A stretch of 6,304 bases of DNA from DASPKW01 sp038244055 (GTDB taxonomy: Bacteria > Planctomycetota > Phycisphaerae > Tepidisphaerales > Tepidisphaeraceae), in NCBI GenBank assembly GCA_038244055.1, contig JBBRTW010000428.1, forward strand, positions 1 to 6,304, in the 5' to 3' direction. How positions within the stretch are numbered: the first letter of the stretch is position 1; every line of letters begins with the position of its first letter. Below the pieces are notes generated by a model, which saw only the letters and a list, made by a program, of their open reading frames with translations, was not told where the DNA came from and made no database searches. Below are positions 1-6,286 of the stretch, piece by piece. The position numbers and the translations under genes were made by a program.

Positions 1-1519
1 CGCCAAGCACGACAGTGGCGATCAGGCCGAGGGTGACGCCAAGTACGTTACCGCGGTCGGAGCCGCGACCCTTGGTGAACATACCGATGAGAAAGACGCC
101 GAGCATCGGGCCCAGGATGAAGCCGGCGATGCCGAGCACAACGGGGATGATGCGGATGTCGGGGTTGGTCACCTTGGCATAGGCGAAGCCGCCGGCGATG
201 ACGACCATCAGCAAGGCGAACAGGGCGGTGAAGGCGCGCGCGGCACGCACGTAGTGCGCTTCGGTGCGGCCTGGCACCCGCGGCAGGTACCAGTCGTTGG
301 TCGCGCTGGTCGCCAAAGCGTTCAGCGCGGCCGACAGCGAGCCCATCGCGGTGGCGAAGACGCCCGCCATCACCAGCCCGCGCACGCCCATCGGCAGCAC
401 ATTGAGGATGTAGCTGCCGAAGACATCCTTGGCGACGACGTTTCCCGCCGCGTCTTTGGGCAGATAGGCCGGGTGCGCTCCGTAGTAGACGAACAGCAGG
501 ACCCCGATGAACGTGAACGCCGCCGCGATGGGCAGATCCATCAAGGCCGCCGTAATCAAACTCCGCCGGCTTTTCTGATATGTCTGGGCCGTCAGCATCC
601 GCTGCACCATGTCCTGATCCGTGCCGAAGGCCGCCATGTTCAGGAACATCGAGCCGATGGTGGCCGAGAAAAGCGTGTAGGGATTGGCCAGGATCATCTG
701 CACATAGTTCCACGACGACATCGAATCCAGTTTGTTCGTGGCCTGGTATTTTTGCACCACATCGGTCTCGAATCCCGTCTGGAAATAGCCGCCCAGGGTG
801 GTGAGCTTCGGCGCAGCCTCGCCCACTTTATGCAGCCCGTTCAGAAGGTTCGCGCTGTCGCCGCCGATGTGGTAGAGGAGCGTGACGATCGCCAGGATCG
901 CCCCGCCGAACATCAGCACCGCCTGGATCAGATCCGTCCAGATCACCGCCTTGATCCCGCCGACGGCCGTGTAAACGCAGGTCAGCAGCGTGATGAGAAT
1001 AATGGCGACGAGATACGGAGCCAGCGATTCCACCGGCCGATATCCCACCTCTCTCCCCCCCGATGAATAAAGCTGCCACGCCAGCACCATCACCAGCGAC
1101 GGCACGAACATCCGCGTCCCCGAAGCCAGTGTGCGCATGAACAGAAACAGCGCTGAGATGTAATTCCGGCTGATCGGGCCGAAGCGAATCCCCAGGTAAT
1201 CGTAGACTGTATAAACCTTGTAACGGTAGTAGGGCTTGAGAAAGACATACCCCACGATGATCCGCCCCAGGATCAGCCCGATGATGAGCTGCACATACCA
1301 GAGCGTTTGCGTGGTGAACCCCTCGCCCGGCGTGCCGAGAAAAGTCGCGGCGCTGGTCTCGGCCGCGATGATCGAAGCCATCACCGCCCACCACGGCATA
1401 TTCCTTCCTCCAAGCGCGAAATCGTGCAGCGTCTTCTCGCGCCGGCCCATGTAGAGCCCGATCGCGGTGATCGCGATGAAGTAGAGAATGATGATCAGCC
1501 CGTCAACCCAGATCGCCAT
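1..1519 (-). CDS. SSS-family sodium:solute symporter, C-terminus cut by window edge
   Basis: Inner-membrane secondary transporter of the solute:sodium symporter family (LeuT fold), expected to import a small solute with Na+. I translated 506 codons from ATG at 1519 with no stop; the 3' end lies beyond the left edge. Family hallmarks: AETSAATFLGTPGEG at residues 53-67, YDYLGIRFG at 106-114, GGIKAVIWTDLIQ at 187-199, AFGTDQDMVQR at 297-307, and the conserved helix GLVMAGVFATAMGSLSAALN at 381-400, whose Ser394/Ser396 lie near where the family's second Na+ site falls. Roughly a dozen hydrophobic segments can be picked out, beginning at residues 4-24. A GGTGGA at 1526-1531 sits 6 nt before the ATG and supports this start. 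It shares orientation with the upstream regulator but is separated from it by 243 nt holding an inverted-repeat element. The substrate cannot be read from sequence; the neighbours suggest an amino sugar. The family call is firm, the substrate speculative. Confidence 0.93.
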   Translation of the reverse strand, partial: MAIWVDGLIIILYFIAITAIGLYMGRREKTLHDFALGGRNMPWWAVMASIIAAETSAATFLGTPGEGFTTQTLWYVQLIIGLILGRIIVGYVFLKPYYRYKVYTVYDYLGIRFGPISRNYISALFLFMRTLASGTRMFVPSLVMVLAWQLYSSGGREVGYRPVESLAPYLVAIILITLLTCVYTAVGGIKAVIWTDLIQAVLMFGGAILAIVTLLYHIGGDSANLLNGLHKVGEAAPKLTTLGGYFQTGFETDVVQKYQATNKLDSMSSWNYVQMILANPYTLFSATIGSMFLNMAAFGTDQDMVQRMLTAQTYQKSRRSLITAALMDLPIAAAFTFIGVLLFVYYGAHPAYLPKDAAGNVVAKDVFGSYILNVLPMGVRGLVMAGVFATAMGSLSAALNALATSATNDWYLPRVPGRTEAHYVRAARAFTALFALLMVVIAGGFAYAKVTNPDIRIIPVVLGIAGFILGPMLGVFLIGMFTKGRGSDRGNVLGVTLGLIATVVLG

Positions 1520-1553
1520 CCGAAATCCACCAAGAAAGACCCGAAAAACGATT

Positions 1554-1750
1554 AAACACGAAGGCACGAAGGCACGAAGAAGACAGAATAGCGATCGGGG
1601 AATTGAAGACCATCGCGGATTTCGGATTGAAACTTCGTGGAATGAAAATCTGAGCCTCCTTCCGACCCGCGGTTCAACACTCGGCCTTCACCACTCCAAG
1701 TTGAACCAGCGTCCTCCTTTTCTTCTTCGTGACTTCGTGCCTTCGTGGTT
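1554..1750. repeat. 197-bp element with 30-bp near-perfect inverted ends (ACGAAGGC-type repeat)
   Basis: The left arm (1554-1583) and right arm (1721-1750) match as inverted repeats at 28 of 30 positions when aligned by hand. Each arm is itself built of tandem ACGAAG/GCACGAAG units about 9 nt apart. The 137-nt interior has no convincing gene, but it has an internal inverted pair, GGTTCAAC at 1671-1678 and GTTGAACC at 1700-1707. The element fills most of the gap between the regulator stop and the symporter start, so the transcript could fold into a long hairpin there. From memory, ACGAAGGCACGAAG-like units are common between genes in several environmental phyla. It may be a MITE-like or REP-like mobile repeat; no transposase or target duplication was identified. 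Confidence 0.7.
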
Positions 1751-1762
1751 CGATCGATTCGC

Positions 1763-2857
1763 CTACCGACTGATCCCCACGGGCGCCGTCGATTCGCGAA
1801 TCACCAGTTCGGCCCGCAGCATGCGGTTCTCCACGCGCAGGTCGTTGCGCCGCACGCTCTCCACCAGCGCCGTCACCGCGCCGTGCCCTAATTGCGCCAG
1901 CGGTTGCCGCACCGTCGTCAGCGAGGGCGAAAGGTAGGCCGCGCTGGGCGGATCATCGACGGAAATAACCGATAGATCCCGACCGATTTTTAATCCCAGG
2001 GTCTGGGCGGCCGCATAAACATCCAGCGCGAAATAATACCCGGTTGAAAAGATCGCCGTCGGCCGATTGGGCGAGCTGAGCATCCGCATTAAATCGCTTC
2101 GCTCGCGCTCGGTCATGCGCCATCCGTTGGCCGGCACGACCCATTGCGGCTTGTGCGTCAGCCCGCGATCCGCCAGCCCCTGGAGATACCCCTGCCAGCG
2201 ATCGTGATGGCGAATCGTGCCATCCACCGGGCCGATGAATCCCACCTGCGTGTGTCCGTGCCCGGTGAGGTGCCCCACCGCCTGCCGGGCCATCTGCACT
2301 TCATCCACATAGATCGAATTGACCCCATCCAGGTTGGATATCGCGCCGGCCACGATCACCCGCGTGCGCCGCTGCGACACGATCGCTTCCACCTCGCCTG
2401 GGATCGGGCAGATGCAAATGACCCCGTGGCACTGCTTGCGCAGATCGTCGTCGTACCGCGGGAAAACCAGATCCGCATCGGTGGAGAGCGCCCCCTGACG
2501 AATTCCCTCGGCGATCTGGCCGATGCTGAAATTCACCAGCGAGGCATCCCGGTTGAGCAGCACGGCAATCCGCACATCACTGACCGTCCGCCGGCCCTCG
2601 GAATAGGCTTGCTGAACGAACGTTCCCTTCCCCTGGGACCGCTCCAGCACTCCGGCATTCACCAGCTCCTGCAAGGCTCGATGGGCCGTCACCAGCGAAA
2701 CCGAAAGGTGCTCGGAAAGCTCCTTGGTGCTCGGCAACTGCTCGCCGGGCGCGAACGCCCCGCCATCGATGGCCTCGAGAAGCCGATCCTTGGCCACCTG
2801 ATAAAGCGGCTTGCCTGGCTGGGGATTTACGGGATTAAGTCCTTGAACCACAGTCAT
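1763..2857 (-). CDS. GntR-LacI chimeric transcriptional regulator
   Basis: Cytoplasmic DNA-binding regulator of 364 residues, probably a sugar-responsive repressor. Residues about 18-81 form a GntR winged helix-turn-helix: PLYQVAKDRL, then PGEQLPSTKELSEHLSVS, TAHRALQELVNAGVLER and the wing GKGTFV. Residues about 96-357 match the LacI/periplasmic-binding-protein effector fold, with SIYVDEVQMARQAVGHLTGHG, the VGFIGP strand, and near the C-terminus VISVDDPPSAAYLSPSLTTV followed by RQP. This order (GntR head on a LacI body) is that of AraR-like regulators. I chose ATG 2857 over the upstream in-frame start at 2920 because GAGGT lies 6 nt before it and the extra 21 residues look unrelated to the family. 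It sits between the deaminase-deacetylase gene and the symporter, all on one strand, so it probably controls this locus. The ligand is unknown; an amino sugar or its phosphate is inferred. Confidence 0.93.
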   Translation of the reverse strand: MTVVQGLNPVNPQPGKPLYQVAKDRLLEAIDGGAFAPGEQLPSTKELSEHLSVSLVTAHRALQELVNAGVLERSQGKGTFVQQAYSEGRRTVSDVRIAVLLNRDASLVNFSIGQIAEGIRQGALSTDADLVFPRYDDDLRKQCHGVICICPIPGEVEAIVSQRRTRVIVAGAISNLDGVNSIYVDEVQMARQAVGHLTGHGHTQVGFIGPVDGTIRHHDRWQGYLQGLADRGLTHKPQWVVPANGWRMTERERSDLMRMLSSPNRPTAIFSTGYYFALDVYAAAQTLGLKIGRDLSVISVDDPPSAAYLSPSLTTVRQPLAQLGHGAVTALVESVRRNDLRVENRMLRAELVIRESTAPVGISR

Positions 2858-2863
2858 CAAAAG

Positions 2864-2868
2864 ACCTC
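2864..2868 (-). promoter_or_regulatory. Ribosome binding site fixing the regulator start
   Basis: Read on the minus strand, GAGGT lies 6 nt before ATG 2857. No comparable motif precedes the upstream in-frame start at 2920, so this site decides the start. Confidence 0.6.
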
Positions 2869-3073
2869 GAAGGTGCGAATCAAGATGCCAACTTCTTATA
2901 GAACAAAATGCCGCTGTCACTTACACCATTCCGACAAAATACGGCTCAAAATTGACCGGATCGGCCTACTAATCCCTACCAATTGGGTTCAAATCACTCC
3001 CTGCTATCAGGACATCACCGACATCTGCCATCATATCGATCCGAGTTTAACGATCCACCAAAATAACGCAGAA

Positions 3074-3098
3074 CACTCCCGTTTATTTGACGGGAGTG
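3074..3098 (-). terminator. Perfect 9-bp stem hairpin downstream of the deaminase-deacetylase gene
   Basis: CACTCCCGT (3074-3082) pairs perfectly with ACGGGAGTG (3090-3098) across a 7-nt loop. It begins about 50 nt after the stop of the minus-strand fusion gene. On that strand the stem is followed by TTCTGCGTTATTTTGG, which is T-rich but not a clean T-run. It is probably an intrinsic terminator with a weak tail, separating the fusion gene from the regulator gene. An operator role for the regulator is the alternative. Confidence 0.5.
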
Positions 3099-3149
3099 AG
3101 TGCGATTCTCTCAAAATTATAGATTACGGTGCTTCGCTATTGGCGCGAA

Positions 3150-5186
3150 TCACTTGGCCGGTGCCATCCCTTTCCACCGGACGAACCCTTCGATGGCCTC
3201 GTATTCCGCCAGGCCCAGTTTGTCGTAAAGCTCGGCGGTGTTTCGATTTCTGTCCTCCGCGCGCTGCCAGAACTCGCGCGGATCGTTCGGGCCGGGGAAG
3301 AGGGCCTTATCCTTCTGGCTTTCGTGCTTGAAGATGGCCTGGCGCTTCTTGTGAACCTCATCCGGCGAGAGCGGAACCGCCATTTCGATCTCATCCACGC
3401 CCCATTCCTGCCAGGCCCCGCGGTAGAGCCACACGTCGCACTGCTTGATCCAGGGCTCGGCCTTGAGCTCCGCCAGGGCTGCGAAAATCGCCGTCAGGCA
3501 GACTCGATGCGTCCCATGCGGATCCGACAAATCGCCGGCCGCGTAAATCTGGTGCGGCTTCACCTTCACCAGCAAGTCCTTGATGATCTTGATGTCCTGA
3601 TCGCTGATGGGCATCTTCCGCACTCGCCCGGTCTCATAGAAGGGCATGTCCAGGAAATGAATCCGGCCATCATCGGCGATGCCCGAGAAACGCGCCCCCG
3701 CCCGCGCCTCGGCCCGGCGGATCAGACCCTTGATCTGCTGAAGCTCGTGGCTGTCGACTTCGCCCGGCTTTTTCTTTTTCAAGAAGCCTTCGATCTGCGA
3801 TTCGATCCCGGCCGCCACTTTCTCATCCAGGCCGAACGCGCGGGCATACTCGCGCACGAAATCCGCATGCCGCAGCGCTGTATCATCCCACACCGCGATG
3901 TTGCCGCTGGTCTGATACGCCACATGCACTTCGTGCTTCTGCTCGCACAGGCGGATGAAGGTGCCGCCCATCGAGATCACATCATCATCCGGATGCGGCG
4001 AGAAGAGCACCACCCGTTTGGGGAATACGCTCGCGTTGCGGTGGTGGAAGGCCGGGAAATCCAGCGTGTCATCGGTCTTGCCATTGGGCTTTCCACCCGG
4101 CCAGCCGGTGATCGTCGATTGAAGCGATTTGAAAATCTCGATGTTGATGTCATAAGCACCGCCGCGCGAGGCGATCAGCTCCTGCAGGCCATGCTCGTTG
4201 TAATCCTCATCGGTGAGCTTGAGCAGGGGCTTCTTGGTTTCCAGGGCCAGCCAGATGGCCGCCCGGCGGGTCATCGCGGCATCCCATTTCAGGCCGAAAT
4301 CTTCGAGATTGCCGATGAGCCAGGGGGTCTTGAAGCGCGTCAATTCCGCGCCGGCCGCGGCATCGAGAACGATCCGCGCGTTGGGATGCTGCTGGAGATA
4401 CGAGGCCGCCACCTGGCTGGTGATCTCCCCCTCGACCGCCCGGCGGATGACATTGGCCTTGCCTTCGCCCCAGGCCATCAGCACGACCTTGCGGGCCGAG
4501 AGAATCGTCTCCACGCCCATGGTGATCGCCTTGCGCGGGACGTTCCATTCGCCGAAGAAATCGCTGGCCGCATCCAGGCGGGTGACGCGATCGAGCGTGA
4601 TCAGGCGGGTGCGGCTGTCGCGGGGTGAGCCCGGCTCGTTGAAGCCGACGTGGCCGGTCCGGCCGATCCCCAGGATCTGGTAATCCAGCCCGCCCGCCTC
4701 TTTGATCGCCTTCTCGTAATTGGCGCAGAACTGGGAAATCTTCTCGCGCGGGATGGTCCCATCGGGAATGTGGATGTTCCTGGGCTCGGCATCGATATGA
4801 TCGAACAGATGCTCGCGCATGAACCGCACGTAGCTTTGCAGCTCGTTCGAATTCATCGGCCAATACTCGTCGAGGTTGAACGTGATCACGTTCTTGAACG
4901 AGAGCTTCTCCTCCTTGTGCAGGCGGATCAGTTCATCGTACAAACCGGTGGGCGTGGAGCCGGTGGCCAGGCCCAGCACGACATTCGCGCCGGCCGAAGC
5001 GCGGACGCGAATCAGATCGGCGATATCCCGCGCCACCGCCGCCGCGGCCTCGGCGCTGGTCTTGTAGACGGTGACGGGAATCTTCTCGACACCGTACGCC
5101 GGCGCCCCCTGCGAGAGGCCGCCCGAGAGCGCCCCCTCACCGGGGGCGGTGGTAGAATGTGTTGCGGCTGCGCTTGAGCTGGACAT
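3150..5186 (-). CDS. nagB: NagB-like deaminase/isomerase fused to PIG-L/LmbE deacetylase
   Basis: Cytoplasmic two-domain enzyme of 678 residues, against about 266 for stand-alone E. coli NagB. The N-terminal domain (about 36-300) is NagB-like: phosphate-binding LATGSTPTGLYDEL at 73-86, FNLDEYWPM at 103-111 carrying the catalytic Asp106, GIGRTGHVGFNEPGS at 173-187 with His179 and Glu184, and PWLIGNLEDF at 288-297. The C-terminal domain (about 388-678) is PIG-L/LmbE-like, with zinc motif HPDDD at 398-402 and a second His pair in DPHGTH (His557, His560). NagB converts glucosamine-6-phosphate to fructose-6-phosphate and ammonia; PIG-L enzymes remove N-acetyl groups from amino sugars. As I recall, this fusion exists as a 'glucosamine-6-phosphate deaminase-like' family in Bacteroidetes and related phyla. 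Canonical NagB has Asp at position 177 (E. coli Asp141); here it is Thr, so substrate or chemistry may differ. ATG 5186 was preferred to GTG 5237 and ATG 5201 because GGAGA lies 8 nt before it. The domain calls are firm, the exact reaction is not. Confidence 0.93.
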   Translation of the reverse strand: MSSSSAAATHSTTAPGEGALSGGLSQGAPAYGVEKIPVTVYKTSAEAAAAVARDIADLIRVRASAGANVVLGLATGSTPTGLYDELIRLHKEEKLSFKNVITFNLDEYWPMNSNELQSYVRFMREHLFDHIDAEPRNIHIPDGTIPREKISQFCANYEKAIKEAGGLDYQILGIGRTGHVGFNEPGSPRDSRTRLITLDRVTRLDAASDFFGEWNVPRKAITMGVETILSARKVVLMAWGEGKANVIRRAVEGEITSQVAASYLQQHPNARIVLDAAAGAELTRFKTPWLIGNLEDFGLKWDAAMTRRAAIWLALETKKPLLKLTDEDYNEHGLQELIASRGGAYDINIEIFKSLQSTITGWPGGKPNGKTDDTLDFPAFHHRNASVFPKRVVLFSPHPDDDVISMGGTFIRLCEQKHEVHVAYQTSGNIAVWDDTALRHADFVREYARAFGLDEKVAAGIESQIEGFLKKKKPGEVDSHELQQIKGLIRRAEARAGARFSGIADDGRIHFLDMPFYETGRVRKMPISDQDIKIIKDLLVKVKPHQIYAAGDLSDPHGTHRVCLTAIFAALAELKAEPWIKQCDVWLYRGAWQEWGVDEIEMAVPLSPDEVHKKRQAIFKHESQKDKALFPGPNDPREFWQRAEDRNRNTAELYDKLGLAEYEAIEGFVRWKGMAPAK

Positions 5187-5194
5187 GGCTGGTT

Positions 5195-5199
5195 TCTCC
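5195..5199 (-). promoter_or_regulatory. Ribosome binding site fixing the fusion-gene start
   Basis: GGAGA on the minus strand lies 8 nt before ATG 5186. The two longer in-frame starts (ATG 5201, GTG 5237) have no purine-rich motif at a suitable distance, and the GTG overlaps the edge of the 14-bp palindrome. Confidence 0.6.
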
Positions 5200-5236
5200 A
5201 TTGATTGCGGAATACAGTTTTTGCTAAGGCGATGCA

Positions 5237-5250
5237 CGGGTTATAACCCG
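5237..5250. promoter_or_regulatory. Perfect 14-bp palindrome in the divergent promoter region, candidate operator
   Basis: The sequence CGGGTTATAACCCG is identical to its own reverse complement. It lies between the divergently oriented fusion gene (start 5186) and kinase gene (start 5342), 50 nt from the first and about 90 nt from the second. Its centre reads TATAAC on both strands, resembling a -10 box each way, so one bound dimer could block both promoters. The obvious candidate ligand is the GntR-LacI regulator of the same locus, but that is inference. No second full copy was seen in the window. Confidence 0.55.
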
Positions 5251-5330
5251 AATGCCGGAGGATTCTCCAGAGCATGAGCGAATCTGCGAAAAACAAAGTT
5301 GTAACTGCGAATGGATCGTTCGGGCTTTGC

Positions 5331-5336
5331 AAGGGA
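5331..5336 (+). promoter_or_regulatory. Ribosome binding site fixing the kinase start
   Basis: AAGGGA lies 5 nt before ATG 5342. The longer in-frame start at 5252 would add 30 residues with no family similarity ahead of the conserved N-terminal strand, and it would begin 2 nt after the palindrome. Confidence 0.55.
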
Positions 5337-5341
5337 TCAGC

Positions 5342-6241
5342 ATGATCATCCTGGGCATCGATATTGGCGGCACTTCAGTTAAAACGGCCTTGCTGCGCGA
5401 TGGCGCGCTGCTGCGCACGTCTCGAAGCGATGCGTATGCGATGCCCGGCCGGGATGAACTCCGCCGCGCGATCGGCCAGGCCGGCAGCGCAGCGCTGGGC
5501 AATGAAAATATCAGCGCGGTGGGCGTATGTTGCCCGGGGCTGCTGGACCGGCAGCGGGGAATGATCACGCTTTCGGTGAATGTGCCCGGGCTGGTGGGGG
5601 TGCGGATGGAGGAACTGCTTGGCGAAGCGCTGGGGGCGGAGCGCATCCCCGGCCCGCCGGCGATTGTTTCCGATGCCAATGCGACCGCGCTCGATTTGTA
5701 CGATTCGCGCAAGCTGTCGGGGCGGCTGCTTTGCCTCTGCATCGGCACGGGCGTGGGGGCGGCGGTGATCGATGGGCAAGCGCGCGCAGAGGGCGGGCTG
5801 CGCTTGCTGCGGGTTGCCGGTGAATCGGCCGGGCATCTCGGGCAGATCGATGTGTCGCTGATGGGCGATGCCCCGATCGGCCCCGATGGCGGGCGCGGCT
5901 CGCTGGAAGCCTATCTCGGCGCGGCCGCCCTGCGGGCGCGCTATGGCGATGAAAACCCAACCGAGCGCCTGGCCGTTGATGATCCGCCGATGCGGGCATT
6001 GGTGCGCGCGATCCGCATCGCCCACGCCATTTATCGCCCGGACCACGTCGCCCTGGCGGGAGGGATCGGGATTCGGCTGGGGAGGCTGGTCGATGGATTG
6101 CAGCGGAGAATCAATACGGACCTGACCAGCGTGGCGCGGAAGGAGTGGACCTTGTCCTGTGGAGATAGCGATGATCACGCCGCGATCGGGGCGGCGCGGT
6201 GGGTGGAAATGGCGAACTCGCCGGCCGGAATGGGGAGTTAA
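5342..6241 (+). CDS. ROK-family sugar kinase lacking the zinc-binding cysteines
   Basis: Cytoplasmic ATP-dependent sugar kinase of 299 residues, close to the usual ROK length of about 300. Seen in order: ATP phosphate-binding strand ILGIDIGGTSVKTALL at 3-18, GVCCPGLLD at 61-69, VSDANATALDLYD at 109-121 with the expected catalytic Asp111, GTGVGAAVIDG at 135-145, GESAGHLGQID at 160-170 with the conserved His165, and ALAGGIGIRLG near 237-247. In most ROK proteins the next segment carries a CxCGxxGC zinc site; here the segment 177-189 reads APIGPDGGRGSLE, with no cysteine. The usual E-x-G-H reads S-A-G-H, so the sugar-contacting Glu is Ser162 by alignment, or has moved to Glu161. Divergent from the deaminase-deacetylase gene, it plausibly phosphorylates the imported amino sugar (a NagK-like role). 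Glucose, N-acetylmannosamine or another hexose are alternatives. The kinase fold is well supported, the substrate uncertain. Confidence 0.9.
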   Translation: MIILGIDIGGTSVKTALLRDGALLRTSRSDAYAMPGRDELRRAIGQAGSAALGNENISAVGVCCPGLLDRQRGMITLSVNVPGLVGVRMEELLGEALGAERIPGPPAIVSDANATALDLYDSRKLSGRLLCLCIGTGVGAAVIDGQARAEGGLRLLRVAGESAGHLGQIDVSLMGDAPIGPDGGRGSLEAYLGAAALRARYGDENPTERLAVDDPPMRALVRAIRIAHAIYRPDHVALAGGIGIRLGRLVDGLQRRINTDLTSVARKEWTLSCGDSDDHAAIGAARWVEMANSPAGMGS

Positions 6242-6267
6242 CGGCTCTGTCTCAAACCCCACCGTGA

Positions 6268-6286
6268 CACGGGCGTCCCGCCCGTG
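6268..6286. repeat. GC-rich 8-bp stem hairpin, REP-like, after the kinase gene
   Basis: CACGGGCG (6268-6275) and CGCCCGTG (6279-6286) pair perfectly around a 3-nt loop, starting 27 nt after the kinase stop. No T-run follows, so it is not a standard intrinsic terminator. From memory, CACGGGCG-NNN-CGCCCGTG palindromes recur between genes in several GC-rich environmental phyla, so a dispersed REP-like repeat is the better reading. A role in ending or protecting the kinase transcript is possible. Confidence 0.55.

Larger units (their letters stand above)
2858..3149. other. AT-richer intergenic region upstream of the regulator
   Basis: This 292-nt gap between the fusion gene's stop and the regulator's start is visibly lower in GC than the genes around it. 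No credible ORF was found. It should hold the 3' end of the fusion transcript (hairpin at 3074-3098) and the regulator promoter. On the minus strand a TATAAG at 2895-2900 could be a -10 box, but no good -35 lies at the right spacing. A short palindrome CCAATTGG sits at 2979-2986 and could be part of an operator; this is weak. Confidence 0.5.

Noticed and set aside
254..1066. Open frames on both strands within the symporter (plus 254-1066, minus 48-713 and 828-1394)
   Set aside because: The continuous minus-strand frame from 1519 contains the full set of SSS signatures over 506 codons, so these are shadows and do not indicate a frameshift.
1554..1583. Tandem ACGAAGGC units as a possible CRISPR or coding repeat
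   Set aside because: The units are about 9 nt apart with no spacers and lie between genes, which fits an intergenic repeat and not a CRISPR array.
1488..1937. Small plus-strand frame across the inverted-repeat element
   Set aside because: It overlaps the end of the regulator and the start of the symporter, is composed partly of translated repeat units, and has no evident ribosome binding site or family.
2895..2900. TATAAG as a -10 box for the regulator
   Set aside because: The best -35-like hexamer (GTGACA) is only 14 nt upstream, too close for a standard sigma-70 promoter, so I did not call a promoter.
2144..3331. 395-codon open frame on the plus strand crossing the regulator and the following gap
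   Set aside because: It is antisense to the regulator's conserved HTH and effector domain, runs through the AT-rich gap and into the next gene, and has no family features.
3129..4628. 499-codon open frame on the plus strand opposite the fusion gene
   Set aside because: It lies antisense to a gene with clear NagB and PIG-L motifs; its translation shows no recognisable domain and is the biased product expected when GC-rich codons are read on the other strand.
5375..6262. 295-codon minus-strand frame opposite the kinase
   Set aside because: The plus-strand frame holds the ordered ROK motifs; the antisense translation is rich in Arg, His and Pro with no domain.
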